From: SG8-41 sp035574195
Lineage (GTDB): Bacteria > Pseudomonadota > Gammaproteobacteria > Burkholderiales > SG8-41
Assembly (NCBI GenBank): GCA_035574195.1
Contig: DATLZE010000086.1
Span: 1 to 48,076, forward strand
DNA: 48,076 bases
Direction: 5' to 3'
Part shown: positions 14,633 to 22,986 of the stretch, piece after piece
How positions within the stretch are numbered: the stretch's first letter is position 1
How the letters are laid out: each line of letters starts with the position of its first letter
The notes under the pieces: model-generated
Told to the model about the DNA's origin: nothing
Databases searched by the model: none
The model's input: only the letters and a program-made list of their open reading frames with translations
Position numbers and translations under genes: made by a program

Positions 14633-15961
14633 TTACAGTCCGTAGGCGATGCGCAGCAGCGTGATCGGGTGGGCCTTGCGCGCCCGGCTCTCGCCCATCC
14701 CCTGCAGGATGTGGCGCCCGGCGATCGCGCAGTCGGAACTCACGTAGTCGGGATCGGCCGCCGCCATCTGCCGGAACACCGGGCCGCCGATCTTCATGGA
14801 ATTGTCATAGTACTCCGCCTTCACCCCCCAGGTGCCGTCATGCCCGGAGCAGCGCTCCACTGTGGTGATCGTGGTGCCGGGGATGCTCTCGAGCAGCTCG
14901 CGCGTTTTCTGTCCGATGTTCTGCACCCGCAGGTGGCAGGGAATATGGTAGGACACGCGCCCGAGGGGCTGCTTGAAATCGGTCCTGAGCAGTCCGTCGC
15001 GGTGGCGAGCCACCAGATACTCGAACGGATCGAACATCGCTTCCGCCACCGCCTTCACTTCGGCATCCTGCGGGAACATCAGCGGCAATTCCTGCTTGAA
15101 CATGAGCGTGCAGGAGGGCACCGCAGTCATCAGGGCGTAGCCCGCGCGTGCTAGCCGCGCCAGCACCGGAATGTTGAGGTCCTTGTTGCGCGCCACCGCC
15201 TCGAGATCGCCGAGCTCGAGCTTCGGCATGCCGCAGCAGGCCTCCTTTTCGGCCAGCACGACGGGAATCTCGTTGTGCTCGAGCACCTTCAGCAGATCGT
15301 CCCCGATGCCAGGCTCGTTGTAGTTGACGTAGCAGGTCGCGAACAGCGCCACCTTACCGGGGGTGCGGGCTCCGTCGCGCACCGCAAACGCGGCGCTCGG
15401 GCGCACGCCCGCGCGGAACTGCCGCCGCGCGTACTCCGGCAGCACCCGATCGCGGTGCACGCCGAGCGCGCGGTGCATGAGCGCGCGCGCGGGAGCCGAG
15501 CGGTTGGCAGCGTTGACGAATTGCACCACCACTGGAATGGTCGCGAGCCGGCCGAGCGCGTCGGTGCTGGAGAGCAGCCGGTCGCGAAACCGCACCCGTC
15601 CCTTGCGGAACTTGACCGCCTTTGCGCGCAGCATCAGGTGCGGAAAGTCCACGTTCCACGGATGCGGCGGCACGTAGGGGCACTTGGTCATGAAGCACAT
15701 GTCGCACAGGTAGCACTGGTCCACGACCTTCGCGTAGTCGGACTTGCGGACACCGTCGACTTCCATCGTCGGGCTCGAGTCCACGAGGTCGAACAGGGTC
15801 GGGAACGCCGTACACAGATTCACACAGCGACGGCAGCCGTGACAGATGTCGAAGACGCGTTCGAGCTCCTGCTCGAGCTTGGCCTCGTCGTAAAAATCCG
15901 CGGACTGCCAGTCGAGCGGATGCCGGGTGGGGGCCTCGAGGCTTCCTTCGCGCGCGCTCAT
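14633..15961 (-). CDS. Fe-S oxidoreductase with CCG domains (HdrB/GlpC-like)
   Basis: A 442-residue cytoplasmic protein. Two [4Fe-4S] motifs are visible: C40-x2-C43-x2-C46-x3-C50 and C83-x2-C86-x2-C89-x4-C94. Two CCG-type modules follow, with EKEACCGMP near 230 and PCHLRVQ/RCSGHDGTWG near 350-375. This is the architecture of heterodisulfide-reductase HdrB-like and GlpC-like electron carriers. It sits between rubrerythrin and DUF3501, so a role passing electrons to rubrerythrin is a reasonable inference. No catalytic partner such as a flavoprotein is encoded nearby. It should not be confused with the sulfur-oxidising sHdr subunits. Confidence 0.9.
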   Translation of the reverse strand: MSAREGSLEAPTRHPLDWQSADFYDEAKLEQELERVFDICHGCRRCVNLCTAFPTLFDLVDSSPTMEVDGVRKSDYAKVVDQCYLCDMCFMTKCPYVPPHPWNVDFPHLMLRAKAVKFRKGRVRFRDRLLSSTDALGRLATIPVVVQFVNAANRSAPARALMHRALGVHRDRVLPEYARRQFRAGVRPSAAFAVRDGARTPGKVALFATCYVNYNEPGIGDDLLKVLEHNEIPVVLAEKEACCGMPKLELGDLEAVARNKDLNIPVLARLARAGYALMTAVPSCTLMFKQELPLMFPQDAEVKAVAEAMFDPFEYLVARHRDGLLRTDFKQPLGRVSYHIPCHLRVQNIGQKTRELLESIPGTTITTVERCSGHDGTWGVKAEYYDNSMKIGGPVFRQMAAADPDYVSSDCAIAGRHILQGMGESRARKAHPITLLRIAYGL

Positions 15962-15977
15962 GGCGATGGAGGGGATG

Positions 15978-16005
15978 AAAAAGGCGGAAGGCGAACTGTT
16001 CCGCC
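15978..16005 (-). terminator. Intercistronic terminator/attenuator after rubrerythrin
   Basis: On the minus strand a 7-bp stem (GGCGGAA / TTCCGCC) with a 9-nt loop is followed by five T residues, between the rubrerythrin stop and the Fe-S gene start. It should reduce read-through, giving more rubrerythrin than downstream product. Confidence 0.7.
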
Positions 16006-16033
16006 TCCCGCCCTCGAGCTTCTCGGCTGCGGC

Positions 16034-16453
16034 TCAGTCCACCAGGGCGTCGAGCGCTTTCTGGAAGCGGTTGGCGTGAGAGCGCTCGGCCTTGGCGAGC
16101 GTCTCGAACCAGTCGGCGATTTCGTTGAATCCTTCCTCGCGCGCGGTCTTGGCCATGCCCGGGTACATATCGGTGTACTCGTGGGTCTCGCCCGCGATCG
16201 CTGCTTTGAGGTTATCGCGCGTCTTGCCGATCGGCAGCCCGGTGGCAGGGTCGCCGCACGCCTCGAGATATTCGAGATGGCCGTGCGCGTGGCCGGTTTC
16301 GCCTTCGGCGGTCGAGCGGAACACGGCGGCGACATCGTTCTGCCCCTCGACGTCGGCCTTCGCGGCGAAGTAGAGGTAGCGGCGATTGGCCTGGGATTCG
16401 CCGGCGAACGCGTATTTCAGGTTTTCGTGCGTCTTGGAACCCTTGAGTTGCAT
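16034..16453 (-). CDS. Rubrerythrin (ferritin-like domain only)
   Basis: A 139-residue diiron peroxidase-like protein. The four-helix ferritin-like core shows both ligand patterns: E-S-Q-A-N-R-R-Y and AEGETGHAHGHLEYLEA in the first half, and AGETHEY with AKAERSHANRF in the second. It lacks the C-terminal rubredoxin domain of classical rubrerythrin, so an outside electron donor is needed; the neighbouring Fe-S protein is a candidate. It detoxifies hydrogen peroxide in the family. It is the first gene of a three-gene cluster behind a consensus promoter with a palindromic operator, which indicates strong regulated expression. Confidence 0.93.
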   Translation of the reverse strand: MQLKGSKTHENLKYAFAGESQANRRYLYFAAKADVEGQNDVAAVFRSTAEGETGHAHGHLEYLEACGDPATGLPIGKTRDNLKAAIAGETHEYTDMYPGMAKTAREEGFNEIADWFETLAKAERSHANRFQKALDALVD

Positions 16454-16529
16454 GAATCTCTCCTTTGCTCAACAGGTTTGCGGAATATCCGGGGCGGGTA
16501 AGGACCACTCACCTTGACCCGGGATTGAA

Positions 16530-16546
16530 ATTAGACTTGGTCTAAT
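16530..16546. promoter_or_regulatory. Palindromic operator at the rubrerythrin start point
   Basis: A perfect 7-bp inverted repeat ATTAGAC / GTCTAAT with spacer TTG covers about +4 to +20 of the predicted transcript. The position suits a repressor. Candidates are a Fur/PerR-like, Rrf2 or ArsR-type regulator; none is encoded in the window and I cannot choose. Confidence 0.75.
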
Positions 16547-16556
16547 CTATGAACCG

Positions 16557-16585
16557 AGTATAAAGGGGCGGCACGATGGTGTCAA
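16557..16585 (-). promoter_or_regulatory. Consensus sigma-70 promoter of the rubrerythrin cluster
   Basis: On the minus strand a perfect -35 TTGACA (16580-16585) and TATACT -10 (16557-16562) are spaced by exactly 17 bp. The start point near 16550 gives a leader of about 97 nt. A near-consensus promoter plus a downstream operator suggests tight repression that is lifted under stress. Confidence 0.85.
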
Positions 16586-16603
16586 CCCCCCTTGCGGGGC
16601 GGC

Positions 16604-17197
16604 TCAGCGTGCGAGCGAGGCCTCGATCTCGGAGAAAGTGCGGGCGATCTCGCTGGTCTGGATCGCCACCCCGAGCTGGCGCGCGATTTGGGTCGCGGAA
16701 AAGATCCCCCGCACGGTCTGGCGCCCTTTTGCATCCGTATCCACCACCAGAGCGTGCTGGCGGCCAGCCTTCTTGAGGGTCGCCACCACGTGCCCGACCT
16801 TGGCGCTGCGTACCTCCTCCATGTTGAGCACCTCCAGCCGCTCCTGCGGGGTCATGATGTCGCGCACCTGCACTTCGTCGCGCCGCAGCCCTCGCTCCAC
16901 CGCTGCCTGCACCGGCTTCTCGCCGAGGATGTCGGTGGCGGTGACGATACCGAGCACCTTGCGGTCCTGGTCCACCACGAGCAGCAGACGCACGCCGCGC
17001 TGGATCATGCGCCGGTGCGCTTCATCCACGGTATCCCCGGGCAAGCAGATCACCGCCGTCACGCGCCTGAGATCGGTCATCACGGCCTCGGCCGGATCCT
17101 CGAGCGTGACCTTCTCTGGCAGGGGCTGGCTCGGCTGCGCATAGCCGCAGCCCGCTTGCAGCAGCACGGAAGCAAGTGGAGCGTAGTCTCTGAGCAC
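16604..17197 (-). CDS. CBS-domain pair protein
   Basis: A 197-residue protein made of two CBS domains (about 38-95 and 112-175), which normally bind adenine nucleotides. The first contains V-D-E-A-H-R-R-M-I-Q-R-G-V-R-L-L-L-V-V-D and VLGIVTATDILG; the second starts at VRDIMTPQERLEVLNMEEV. A short N-terminus (GCGYAQPSQPLPEKVTL) is family-typical for stand-alone proteobacterial CBS proteins encoded near rppH. The regulated partner is unknown. Confidence 0.85.
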   Translation of the reverse strand: MLRDYAPLASVLLQAGCGYAQPSQPLPEKVTLEDPAEAVMTDLRRVTAVICLPGDTVDEAHRRMIQRGVRLLLVVDQDRKVLGIVTATDILGEKPVQAAVERGLRRDEVQVRDIMTPQERLEVLNMEEVRSAKVGHVVATLKKAGRQHALVVDTDAKGRQTVRGIFSATQIARQLGVAIQTSEIARTFSEIEASLAR

Positions 17198-17250
17198 GAC
17201 CGCCTCCCCGGGAAGTGGGCCTCCGCGGCGCGCGCGGCAGGCGCGAGGAC

Positions 17251-17790
17251 TCAGCGCTGTTCGACGGCGCCGAGCGGCTCGTTCTGGCCGCGCGAGCCGC
17301 CCGAACGGACGCGCGGCACGCGGGCGAGATACGGGGCGAGCTCCTCGAGCGCTCTCTGATAGACCTGGCGCTTGAACTCGATCACCGATTCGATCGGCAC
17401 CCAGTAATCGCTCCAGCGCCAGGCGTCGAATTCAGGCTTGCGGGAGGCGCGCAGCCGCACGTCGCAATCGCGGCCGATCAGCCGCAGCAGGAACCAGATC
17501 TGCTTCTGGCCCCGGTAGTTGCCCCGCCACTCGCGCCGGATCCAGCGCTCCGGCACCTCGTAGCGCAGCCAATCGCGCGTGCGCCCCAGGATGCGCACAT
17601 GCCGCGGAAGCAGCCCCACTTCCTCCTCGAGTTCGCGGTACATCGCCGCCTCCGGGCTCTCTCCCGGCTTGATCCCGCCCTGCGGAAACTGCCAAGAATG
17701 CTCTCCGACCCGCTTGCCCCAGAAAACCTCGTTCTTCCAGTTACATAGTATGATGCCGACGTTCGGGCGGTATCCGTCACGATCGATCAT
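17251..17790 (-). CDS. rppH: RNA pyrophosphohydrolase
   Basis: A 179-residue Nudix hydrolase that converts 5'-triphosphate mRNA to monophosphate and so starts decay. The start MIDRDGYRPNVGIILCN and the Nudix box from G38 (GGIKPGESPEAAMYRELEEEVGL, read in two parts) match RppH closely, as do WQFPQGG and the K-Q-I-W-F-L-L segment. The ATG at 17790 follows a G-rich stretch; an upstream ATG at 17820 would add ten unrelated residues without a ribosome binding site. The C-terminal tail is rich in Arg, Gly and Pro. Confidence 0.95.
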   Translation of the reverse strand: MIDRDGYRPNVGIILCNWKNEVFWGKRVGEHSWQFPQGGIKPGESPEAAMYRELEEEVGLLPRHVRILGRTRDWLRYEVPERWIRREWRGNYRGQKQIWFLLRLIGRDCDVRLRASRKPEFDAWRWSDYWVPIESVIEFKRQVYQRALEELAPYLARVPRVRSGGSRGQNEPLGAVEQR

Positions 17791-17868
17791 GGCCCAACCC
17801 CCAACCCGATCTGTTGGCATGATTTTTTCACAATTCCCTGGCCAAAAAAAGCCTCCGGCGCGCGCAGC

Positions 17869-18660
17869 TCATCGCACATAGAGCGCGCGCGCGTCGCTGC
17901 GGTTCATCTCCCGCAGCGCCTCGACGAAGCTCACGAACTCGATTCCGTAGCGCGCCTGAAGCGTGCGCGCCCGCTGCCGGAGATCGTCCCAGAGCAGCGC
18001 TCCCGGATGATCGCGGAACGCGAACACGATGACGTTGCCCGGGCGCCGCGCGGGCAGGCACAGCGTGCCCGCGGGAAACGCCGATTCCAGGCGCTCGAGA
18101 CACTCGGCGAAGCCGCGGTCCGAGCTCCACAGGTTGACCACCAGCATGCCGCCCGGTGCCAGCCGCAGCCGGCAGGCGCAATAGAACGGGCGCGTCGCGA
18201 GCGTCTCGGCCTGCGCGTGCCCGTCGTAGCCGTCCACTGCGATCACGTCGGCCGCGGGGCCAGGCCGCGCGAGGTGCTGCGCGCCGTCGCCGATACGCAC
18301 CGCGAGCCGCGCATCGTCCGGGGGCAGGTGGAACTGCTCGCGCGCGAGCGCCACCACCCGCGGGTTGATCTCCACCGCCTCGATCGTGGCCTGCGGCATG
18401 CGGTGGTAGATGAACTTCGCGAGCGAGCCGCCGCCCAGCCCCACCAAGATCACGCGCCGCGGCGCCTCGTTGAACAGCAGGAACGCCATCATGCTGCGGG
18501 TGTAGGCGAGCTCGAGCTCGTCGGGTCGCGCGATGCGCATCGCGCTCTGGACGGTATCGCTGCCGATATGCAGCGACCTCACCCCGAAGCGCTCCTTCAC
18601 GTACACCGCCTCGGCGCTGTCGCGCGCGCGGGCGCGGCGCCATAGGGCAAAGAACCGCAT
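17869..18660 (-). CDS. Spermidine-synthase-like methyltransferase-fold protein
   Basis: A 263-residue protein with a Rossmann core resembling polyamine aminopropyltransferases: VILVGLGGGSLAKFIYHRMP binds the adenosyl group, VEINPRVVALAREQF follows, and VIAVDGYDGHAQ carries an aspartate at the catalytic segment. True spermidine synthases have a conserved D-x-x-D near there; here the region reads DGYDG, so activity on putrescine is uncertain. The ATG at 18660 was preferred to 18720, which would abut the divergent proS start. No polyamine genes are nearby. Confidence 0.8.
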   Translation of the reverse strand: MRFFALWRRARARDSAEAVYVKERFGVRSLHIGSDTVQSAMRIARPDELELAYTRSMMAFLLFNEAPRRVILVGLGGGSLAKFIYHRMPQATIEAVEINPRVVALAREQFHLPPDDARLAVRIGDGAQHLARPGPAADVIAVDGYDGHAQAETLATRPFYCACRLRLAPGGMLVVNLWSSDRGFAECLERLESAFPAGTLCLPARRPGNVIVFAFRDHPGALLWDDLRQRARTLQARYGIEFVSFVEALREMNRSDARALYVR

Positions 18661-18689
18661 GCCGGTCTCTGGCTGGCGAGGGCGTTCGG

Positions 18690-18695
18690 TAGAAT
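18690..18695 (+). promoter_or_regulatory. Candidate -10 of proS
   Basis: TAGAAT lies 28 bp before the proS ATG. No convincing -35 is seen 16-18 bp upstream, so this is a weak call. Confidence 0.4.
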
Positions 18696-18722
18696 AGCGG
18701 CTTTCGGCGAGTAGCGACAACC

Positions 18723-20435
18723 ATGCGCGCCTCCAAATTCCTCCTCTCCACGCTCAAGGAAACCCCGGCCGAGGCCGAGGTGGCGAGCCACCGGCTGATG
18801 TTGCGCGCGGGGCTGATCCGGCAGCTCGCGCGCGGGATCTATACCTGGATGCCGCTCGGGCTGCGCGTGCTGCGCAAGGTGGAGGCGATCGTGCGCGAGG
18901 AGATGAACGCGGCGGGCGCGATCGAACTCGCAATGCCCGCGGTTCAGCCCGCCGAGCTGTGGCTGGAGTCGGGGCGCTGGAGCGAGTACGGCCCGGAGCT
19001 GCTGCGCTTCAAGGACCGCCACCAGCGCGACTTCTGCTTCGGGCCCACCCATGAAGAGGTGGTGAGCGACCTCGTGCGCCAGGAGGTGAAAAGCTACCGG
19101 CAACTGCCGCTCATCCTCTACCAGATCCAGGTCAAGTTCCGGGACGAGATCCGCCCGCGCTTCGGCGTCATGCGCGCGCGCGAGTTCATCATGAAGGACG
19201 CCTATTCCTTTCACGCCGACTTCGCGAGCCTGGAGCAGACCTACCGCGCGATGCACGCGTGCTACTCGCGCATCTTCACGCGCCTGGGCTTGAAGTTCCG
19301 CGCGGTCGCCGCCGACACCGGCGCGATCGGCGGCACCGCCTCGCACGAGTTCCACGTGCTGGCGGACTCCGGCGAGGACGCGATCGCCTACTGTCCGGAT
19401 TCCGACTACGCCGCCAACATCGAGCTCGCCGAGGCGCTCGCGCCTGCCACGCCGCGGCCGCAGCCGCAGGAGCCCCTCCGGTGTGTGCCCACGCCCGGGG
19501 TGAGGACGATCGCCGAGCTGTGCGCTTTCCTGAAGGTGCCGGCCGAGCGCACCGTCAAGGCAGTGGTGGTGGACGGGGCCGACGGCCGCCCGGTGCTGCT
19601 CATGGTGCGCGGCGACCACGAGCTCAACCTGGTGAAGGCCAGCAAGCTCGCGCAGGTGAAGAAGCCGGTCAGCTTTTCCTCGAGCGATGCGATCCGCGCG
19701 CTGTTCGGAGCCGACCCCGGCTCGCTCGGGCCGGTCGGCTTCAAGGGCGCGGTGGTCGCCGACCGCGCGGTCGCGGCGATGGCCGACATGGTGGTCGGTG
19801 CCAACGTGAACGACCACCATTACACCGGTGCCAACATCGGGCGCGACTTCCCGGAGCCGCAGGTCGCCGATATCCGCAACGTGGTGGCGGGCGACCCGAG
19901 CCCCGACGGCAAGGGCCGGCTCGAGATCGTGCGCGGAATCGAGGTCGGGCACATCTTCCAGCTGCGCACCAAATACTCGAAGGCGATGAACCTCTCCTTT
20001 CTCGACGATTCGGGCCAGCCGCGGCTGATGGAGATGGGCTGCTACGGAATCGGTGTCACCCGCATCGTCGCCGCGGCGATCGAGCAGAACCACGACGAGC
20101 GCGGAATCATCTTCCCGCGCGCGATGGCGCCCTTCGAGCTCGCGCTCGTGCCGATCGGCTACGGCAAGAGCGGCGAGGTGCGCGCGGCCGCCGAGCGTCT
20201 CTACCGGGATCTCACCGCAGCCGGCGTGGACGTGCTGCTCGACGACCGCGACGAGCGCCCGGGCGTGATGTTCGCGGACATGGAGCTGATCGGCATCCCT
20301 CACCGCCTGGTGGTCGGCGAGCGGGGCCTGAAGAGCGGAGAGATCGAATACCGAGGCCGGCGCGAGGCCGCGGCCCGCAACCTGCCTTTGCAGGAAGCGG
20401 TCGGGTTCGTACAATCGCGGCTATGCGGGGAATAA
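18723..20435 (+). CDS. proS: Prolyl-tRNA synthetase
   Basis: A 570-residue class II bacterial-type ProRS. Motif 2 is at KFRDEIRPRFGVMRAREFIMKDAYSF (read as two adjoining segments around residue 140-165), motif 3 at GCYGIGVTRIVAAAIEQ near 440, and the C-terminal anticodon-binding domain covers about 470-565. The region from about 225 to 400 is the editing (INS) insertion that clears mischarged Ala-tRNA-Pro. Start ATG at 18723 gives the family N-terminus MRASKFLLSTLKETPAEAEV. The 3' end overlaps the transglycosylase gene by 13 bp. Confidence 0.97.
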   Translation: MRASKFLLSTLKETPAEAEVASHRLMLRAGLIRQLARGIYTWMPLGLRVLRKVEAIVREEMNAAGAIELAMPAVQPAELWLESGRWSEYGPELLRFKDRHQRDFCFGPTHEEVVSDLVRQEVKSYRQLPLILYQIQVKFRDEIRPRFGVMRAREFIMKDAYSFHADFASLEQTYRAMHACYSRIFTRLGLKFRAVAADTGAIGGTASHEFHVLADSGEDAIAYCPDSDYAANIELAEALAPATPRPQPQEPLRCVPTPGVRTIAELCAFLKVPAERTVKAVVVDGADGRPVLLMVRGDHELNLVKASKLAQVKKPVSFSSSDAIRALFGADPGSLGPVGFKGAVVADRAVAAMADMVVGANVNDHHYTGANIGRDFPEPQVADIRNVVAGDPSPDGKGRLEIVRGIEVGHIFQLRTKYSKAMNLSFLDDSGQPRLMEMGCYGIGVTRIVAAAIEQNHDERGIIFPRAMAPFELALVPIGYGKSGEVRAAAERLYRDLTAAGVDVLLDDRDERPGVMFADMELIGIPHRLVVGERGLKSGEIEYRGRREAAARNLPLQEAVGFVQSRLCGE

Positions 20436-21064
20436 CCCTCGGCGCGCTGCGGCTCGTGGCAGCGCTCGCCCTCGCCGCACCCGCCACGGCCCACGCCGGC
20501 GCCCAGGCCTACGAGCCGCTCGCCGCCTCCGTGCAGGCCGCGCTGCACCAGTCGGTCTCCGATTTTCCCACACCGTTCCTCGCCTTCGACACCGAGCGCG
20601 AAGCGCAGCGCTGGCTCTCGACGATGTCGCGGCGCCTCGCCTCGCGCATGCCCGACCGCAGGAGCCGCGAGGAATTCCTGGTCACGGTGCATTATGAAGC
20701 CAAACGCGCCGGGCTCGATCCGCAGCTCGTGCTGGGGCTGATCCAGGTGGAGAGCAACTTCCGCAAGCACGCGGTCTCGCGCGCCGGGGCGCGCGGCTAC
20801 ATGCAGGTGATGCCGTTCTGGGTGAGCCTCATCGGGCGCCCGGAGCACAACCTCTTTCACCTGCGCATCAATCTGCGCTACGGCTGCGTGATCCTGCGCC
20901 ACTATCTCGACCGGGAGAACGGGGACCTCTTCCGGGCGCTCGGCCGCTACAACGGCAGCCTCGGCGATCCCCATTACCCCAATCTGGTGCTGCACGCCTG
21001 GCAGCGCGACTGGCGCTACAGCCCCGAGCCGCAGCTCGCCTCGGGCGAATCCGCGCGCCCCTGA
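20423..21064 (+). CDS. Exported lytic transglycosylase (SLT domain)
   Basis: A 213-residue protein with a signal peptide (1-26, cleavage after AHA) and a C-terminal SLT domain. The catalytic glutamate is E110 in GLIQVESNF; the GYMQVMP motif (125-131) and the YNG motif (RYNGSLGDPHYPNLV) follow. It cleaves peptidoglycan glycan strands with formation of 1,6-anhydro ends, the type of product that AmpD recycles. The start lies inside the last codons of proS, in another frame, indicating translational coupling. The proS-transglycosylase-yihY order is common in betaproteobacteria. Confidence 0.92.
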   Translation: MRGITLGALRLVAALALAAPATAHAGAQAYEPLAASVQAALHQSVSDFPTPFLAFDTEREAQRWLSTMSRRLASRMPDRRSREEFLVTVHYEAKRAGLDPQLVLGLIQVESNFRKHAVSRAGARGYMQVMPFWVSLIGRPEHNLFHLRINLRYGCVILRHYLDRENGDLFRALGRYNGSLGDPHYPNLVLHAWQRDWRYSPEPQLASGESARP

Positions 21065-21077
21065 GCCCCGCCGCGCC

Positions 21078-22331
21078 CTACGCCTGCACGCGCAGGGGGG
21101 CGAGCGTGGCGCCCTGGGACCCGGCCCGCTCAAACAGCTCCTCGAGCGTGAGCCCGAGGCCCGCCTCCACGTTGCCGGCGAGCTCGAGCGCGAAGCGGTC
21201 GAGCTCCTGCCCGCACTGGCGCGCCGGGAGCCGCGCTCCCACCCGAAACACGAACAGGCGGTAGACGTCGGCGACGCTGATCGCCGCAGCGTCCTTGATG
21301 AGCGCCCAGCCGTGCGCGACCCGTCCCACCCAGTGGGCCTCGCCCATGGTGTCGAGCAGCGCCTCGATGCGGTCTAGAGGCAGCTTCACCACGGCGTGCA
21401 AGCGGGAGAGCGGCACGATCTCGCCCGAGCGGTGCGCCTCCCACAGCAGGCGCAGGATCTGCAGCGCGTCGAGGAACTGCGACCCCGGCACCGGCTCGAC
21501 CTGGGAGGCGCGCTCGCGCCATTCGGGCATCAGCGCGCAGGCCACCGCCCCGAACAGCACCACCACCCAGGAGAGATAGATCCACAGCAGGAAGATCGGC
21601 ACGCTCGCGAACGCACCGTAGACCAGCGTATAGGTCGAGAACAGCGAAAGATAGCCGGCGAAGGCGTGCTTCACCGCCTCGAACACCAGCGCCGCGAGGA
21701 AGCCTCCGGAGAGCGCGTCGCGCACCGCCACGCGCCGGTTCGGTATCAGCAGGTAGAGCAGCGTGAACGCGATCCCGGTGACGAACATCGGCACGAGCTT
21801 GAGCAGCATCTCGCCGGCGTAGGGAATGTCGCGGGTGAGCCCCAGGGAGGCGCCGAGCAGCCAGGAGGTCGCCGCGAGCGCCGCCCCGATCAGCACTGGC
21901 CCCACCGTGAGCAACGTCCAGTAGATGAATACGCGCTGCACTGTGGTGCGAGGGCGCGGCACGCGCCAGATCTGGTTGAAGGCGCGGTCGATCGTGATCA
22001 GCACCATCATGGCGGTGACGAAGAGAAAGCTCGCGCCGGCTGCGGTGAGCCGCGCCGCGTTGCGCGAGAACTGCTCGGTGTAGGCGGCCACTGTCTCGAC
22101 CGGGGCGGGCAGCACGTTCTCCAGCAGAAAGCGCCCGATGTGACCGATCAGCTCGCGGAACACGGGAAAGGCCGAGAGCACCGCCAGCGCGACGGTGATG
22201 ATCGGCACGATCGCGAGCAGCGTGGTGAAGGTGAGGCTCGAGGCGATCTGCAGGCAGCGATCTTCCTCGAAGCGCCGCACGACCATGCGCCCGAACTCGA
22301 TCAGCGGCAGGGTTTTTCTGAGCCTGGGCAT
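21078..22331 (-). CDS. YihY/BrkB family inner membrane protein
   Basis: A 417-residue protein with about six membrane helices in residues 30-270 and the family motifs A-S-S-L-T-F-T-T-L-L-A-I-V-P near the start and YGAFASVPIFLLWIYLSW late in the membrane domain. The C-terminal 140 residues are soluble, with a winged-helix-like region, an extension found in betaproteobacterial members. Early annotation as ribonuclease BN is wrong for this family; function is not settled. It is divergent from wrbA with only 37 bp between the start codons. Confidence 0.9.
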   Translation of the reverse strand: MPRLRKTLPLIEFGRMVVRRFEEDRCLQIASSLTFTTLLAIVPIITVALAVLSAFPVFRELIGHIGRFLLENVLPAPVETVAAYTEQFSRNAARLTAAGASFLFVTAMMVLITIDRAFNQIWRVPRPRTTVQRVFIYWTLLTVGPVLIGAALAATSWLLGASLGLTRDIPYAGEMLLKLVPMFVTGIAFTLLYLLIPNRRVAVRDALSGGFLAALVFEAVKHAFAGYLSLFSTYTLVYGAFASVPIFLLWIYLSWVVVLFGAVACALMPEWRERASQVEPVPGSQFLDALQILRLLWEAHRSGEIVPLSRLHAVVKLPLDRIEALLDTMGEAHWVGRVAHGWALIKDAAAISVADVYRLFVFRVGARLPARQCGQELDRFALELAGNVEAGLGLTLEELFERAGSQGATLAPLRVQA

Positions 22332-22355
22332 CTGCGGCGCCGTGCAATACTCTCT

Positions 22356-22361
22356 TATAAT
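22356..22361 (+). promoter_or_regulatory. Perfect -10 hexamer directly before wrbA
   Basis: TATAAT ends 7 bp before the wrbA ATG. A start point at the normal distance would fall on or next to the A of the ATG. No good -35 is visible. On the other strand the same sequence gives TATAAG, which could serve yihY. Confidence 0.55.
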
Positions 22362-22368
22362 ACTCTCG

Positions 22369-22962
22369 ATGCGGGAAATCCTCGTCCTCTACTACAGCCA
22401 CACCGGCGCGGTGAAAGAGATGGCCCGGCACGTCGCGCGCGGCGTGGAGAGCGTCGCCGGCTGCGCCGCGCGGCTGCGCACCGTGCCGAAGGTCTCGACC
22501 GTGTGCGAAGCCGTCGAGCCCGACGTGCCGGAGGCGGGCGCGCCTTACGCGCGGCTCGAGGACCTCGAGCAGTGCGCCGGGCTCGCGCTCGGCTCGCCCA
22601 CGCGCTTCGGCAACATGGCGGCGCCGATGAAATACTTCTGGGACTCGACCGGCGAGCTGTGGCTGAAGGGAACCCTCGTCGGCAAGCCCGCCGCGGTGTT
22701 CACTTCCACGGCGAGCCTGCACGGGGGCCAGGAGACGACGCTCGTCTCCATGATGCTGCCGCTGCTGCACCACGGCATGATCATCGTGGGGCTGCCCTAT
22801 TCCGAGCCCGAACTCGCCGCGACCGCCTCTGGCGGCACGCCCTACGGGGCGAGCCATCACGCGGGCAGCGCGGGCGAGCGCCCGGTCACCGAGCACGAGC
22901 GCAAGCTGTGCGCGGCGCTGGGGCGTCGGCTCGCCGAAGTGGCGGTGAAGCTCGCGCGCTGA
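22369..22962 (+). CDS. wrbA: NAD(P)H:quinone oxidoreductase, WrbA type
   Basis: A 197-residue flavodoxin-fold protein that reduces quinones by two electrons with FMN. The FMN phosphate loop is YYSHTGAVKEMA (residues 7-18), GSPTRFGNMAAPMKYFWD is the W-x-P flavin loop region, and the second flavin loop is in FTSTASLHGGQETT. Length and the C-terminal T-P-Y-G-A-S-H pattern are typical for WrbA. The start MREILVLYY has no ribosome binding site upstream and sits right after a TATAAT, so the mRNA may be leaderless. Confidence 0.93.
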   Translation: MREILVLYYSHTGAVKEMARHVARGVESVAGCAARLRTVPKVSTVCEAVEPDVPEAGAPYARLEDLEQCAGLALGSPTRFGNMAAPMKYFWDSTGELWLKGTLVGKPAAVFTSTASLHGGQETTLVSMMLPLLHHGMIIVGLPYSEPELAATASGGTPYGASHHAGSAGERPVTEHERKLCAALGRRLAEVAVKLAR

Positions 22963-22986
22963 AGCTGGCCCTCCCGCTGCGGGTTC

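Noticed and set aside
14633..15961. Reading the CCG-domain Fe-S protein as an HdrB subunit of the sHdr complex
   Set aside because: It has its own N-terminal Fe-S domain, is linked to rubrerythrin and DUF3501, and is 29 kb from the sulfur block. It belongs to a different family context.
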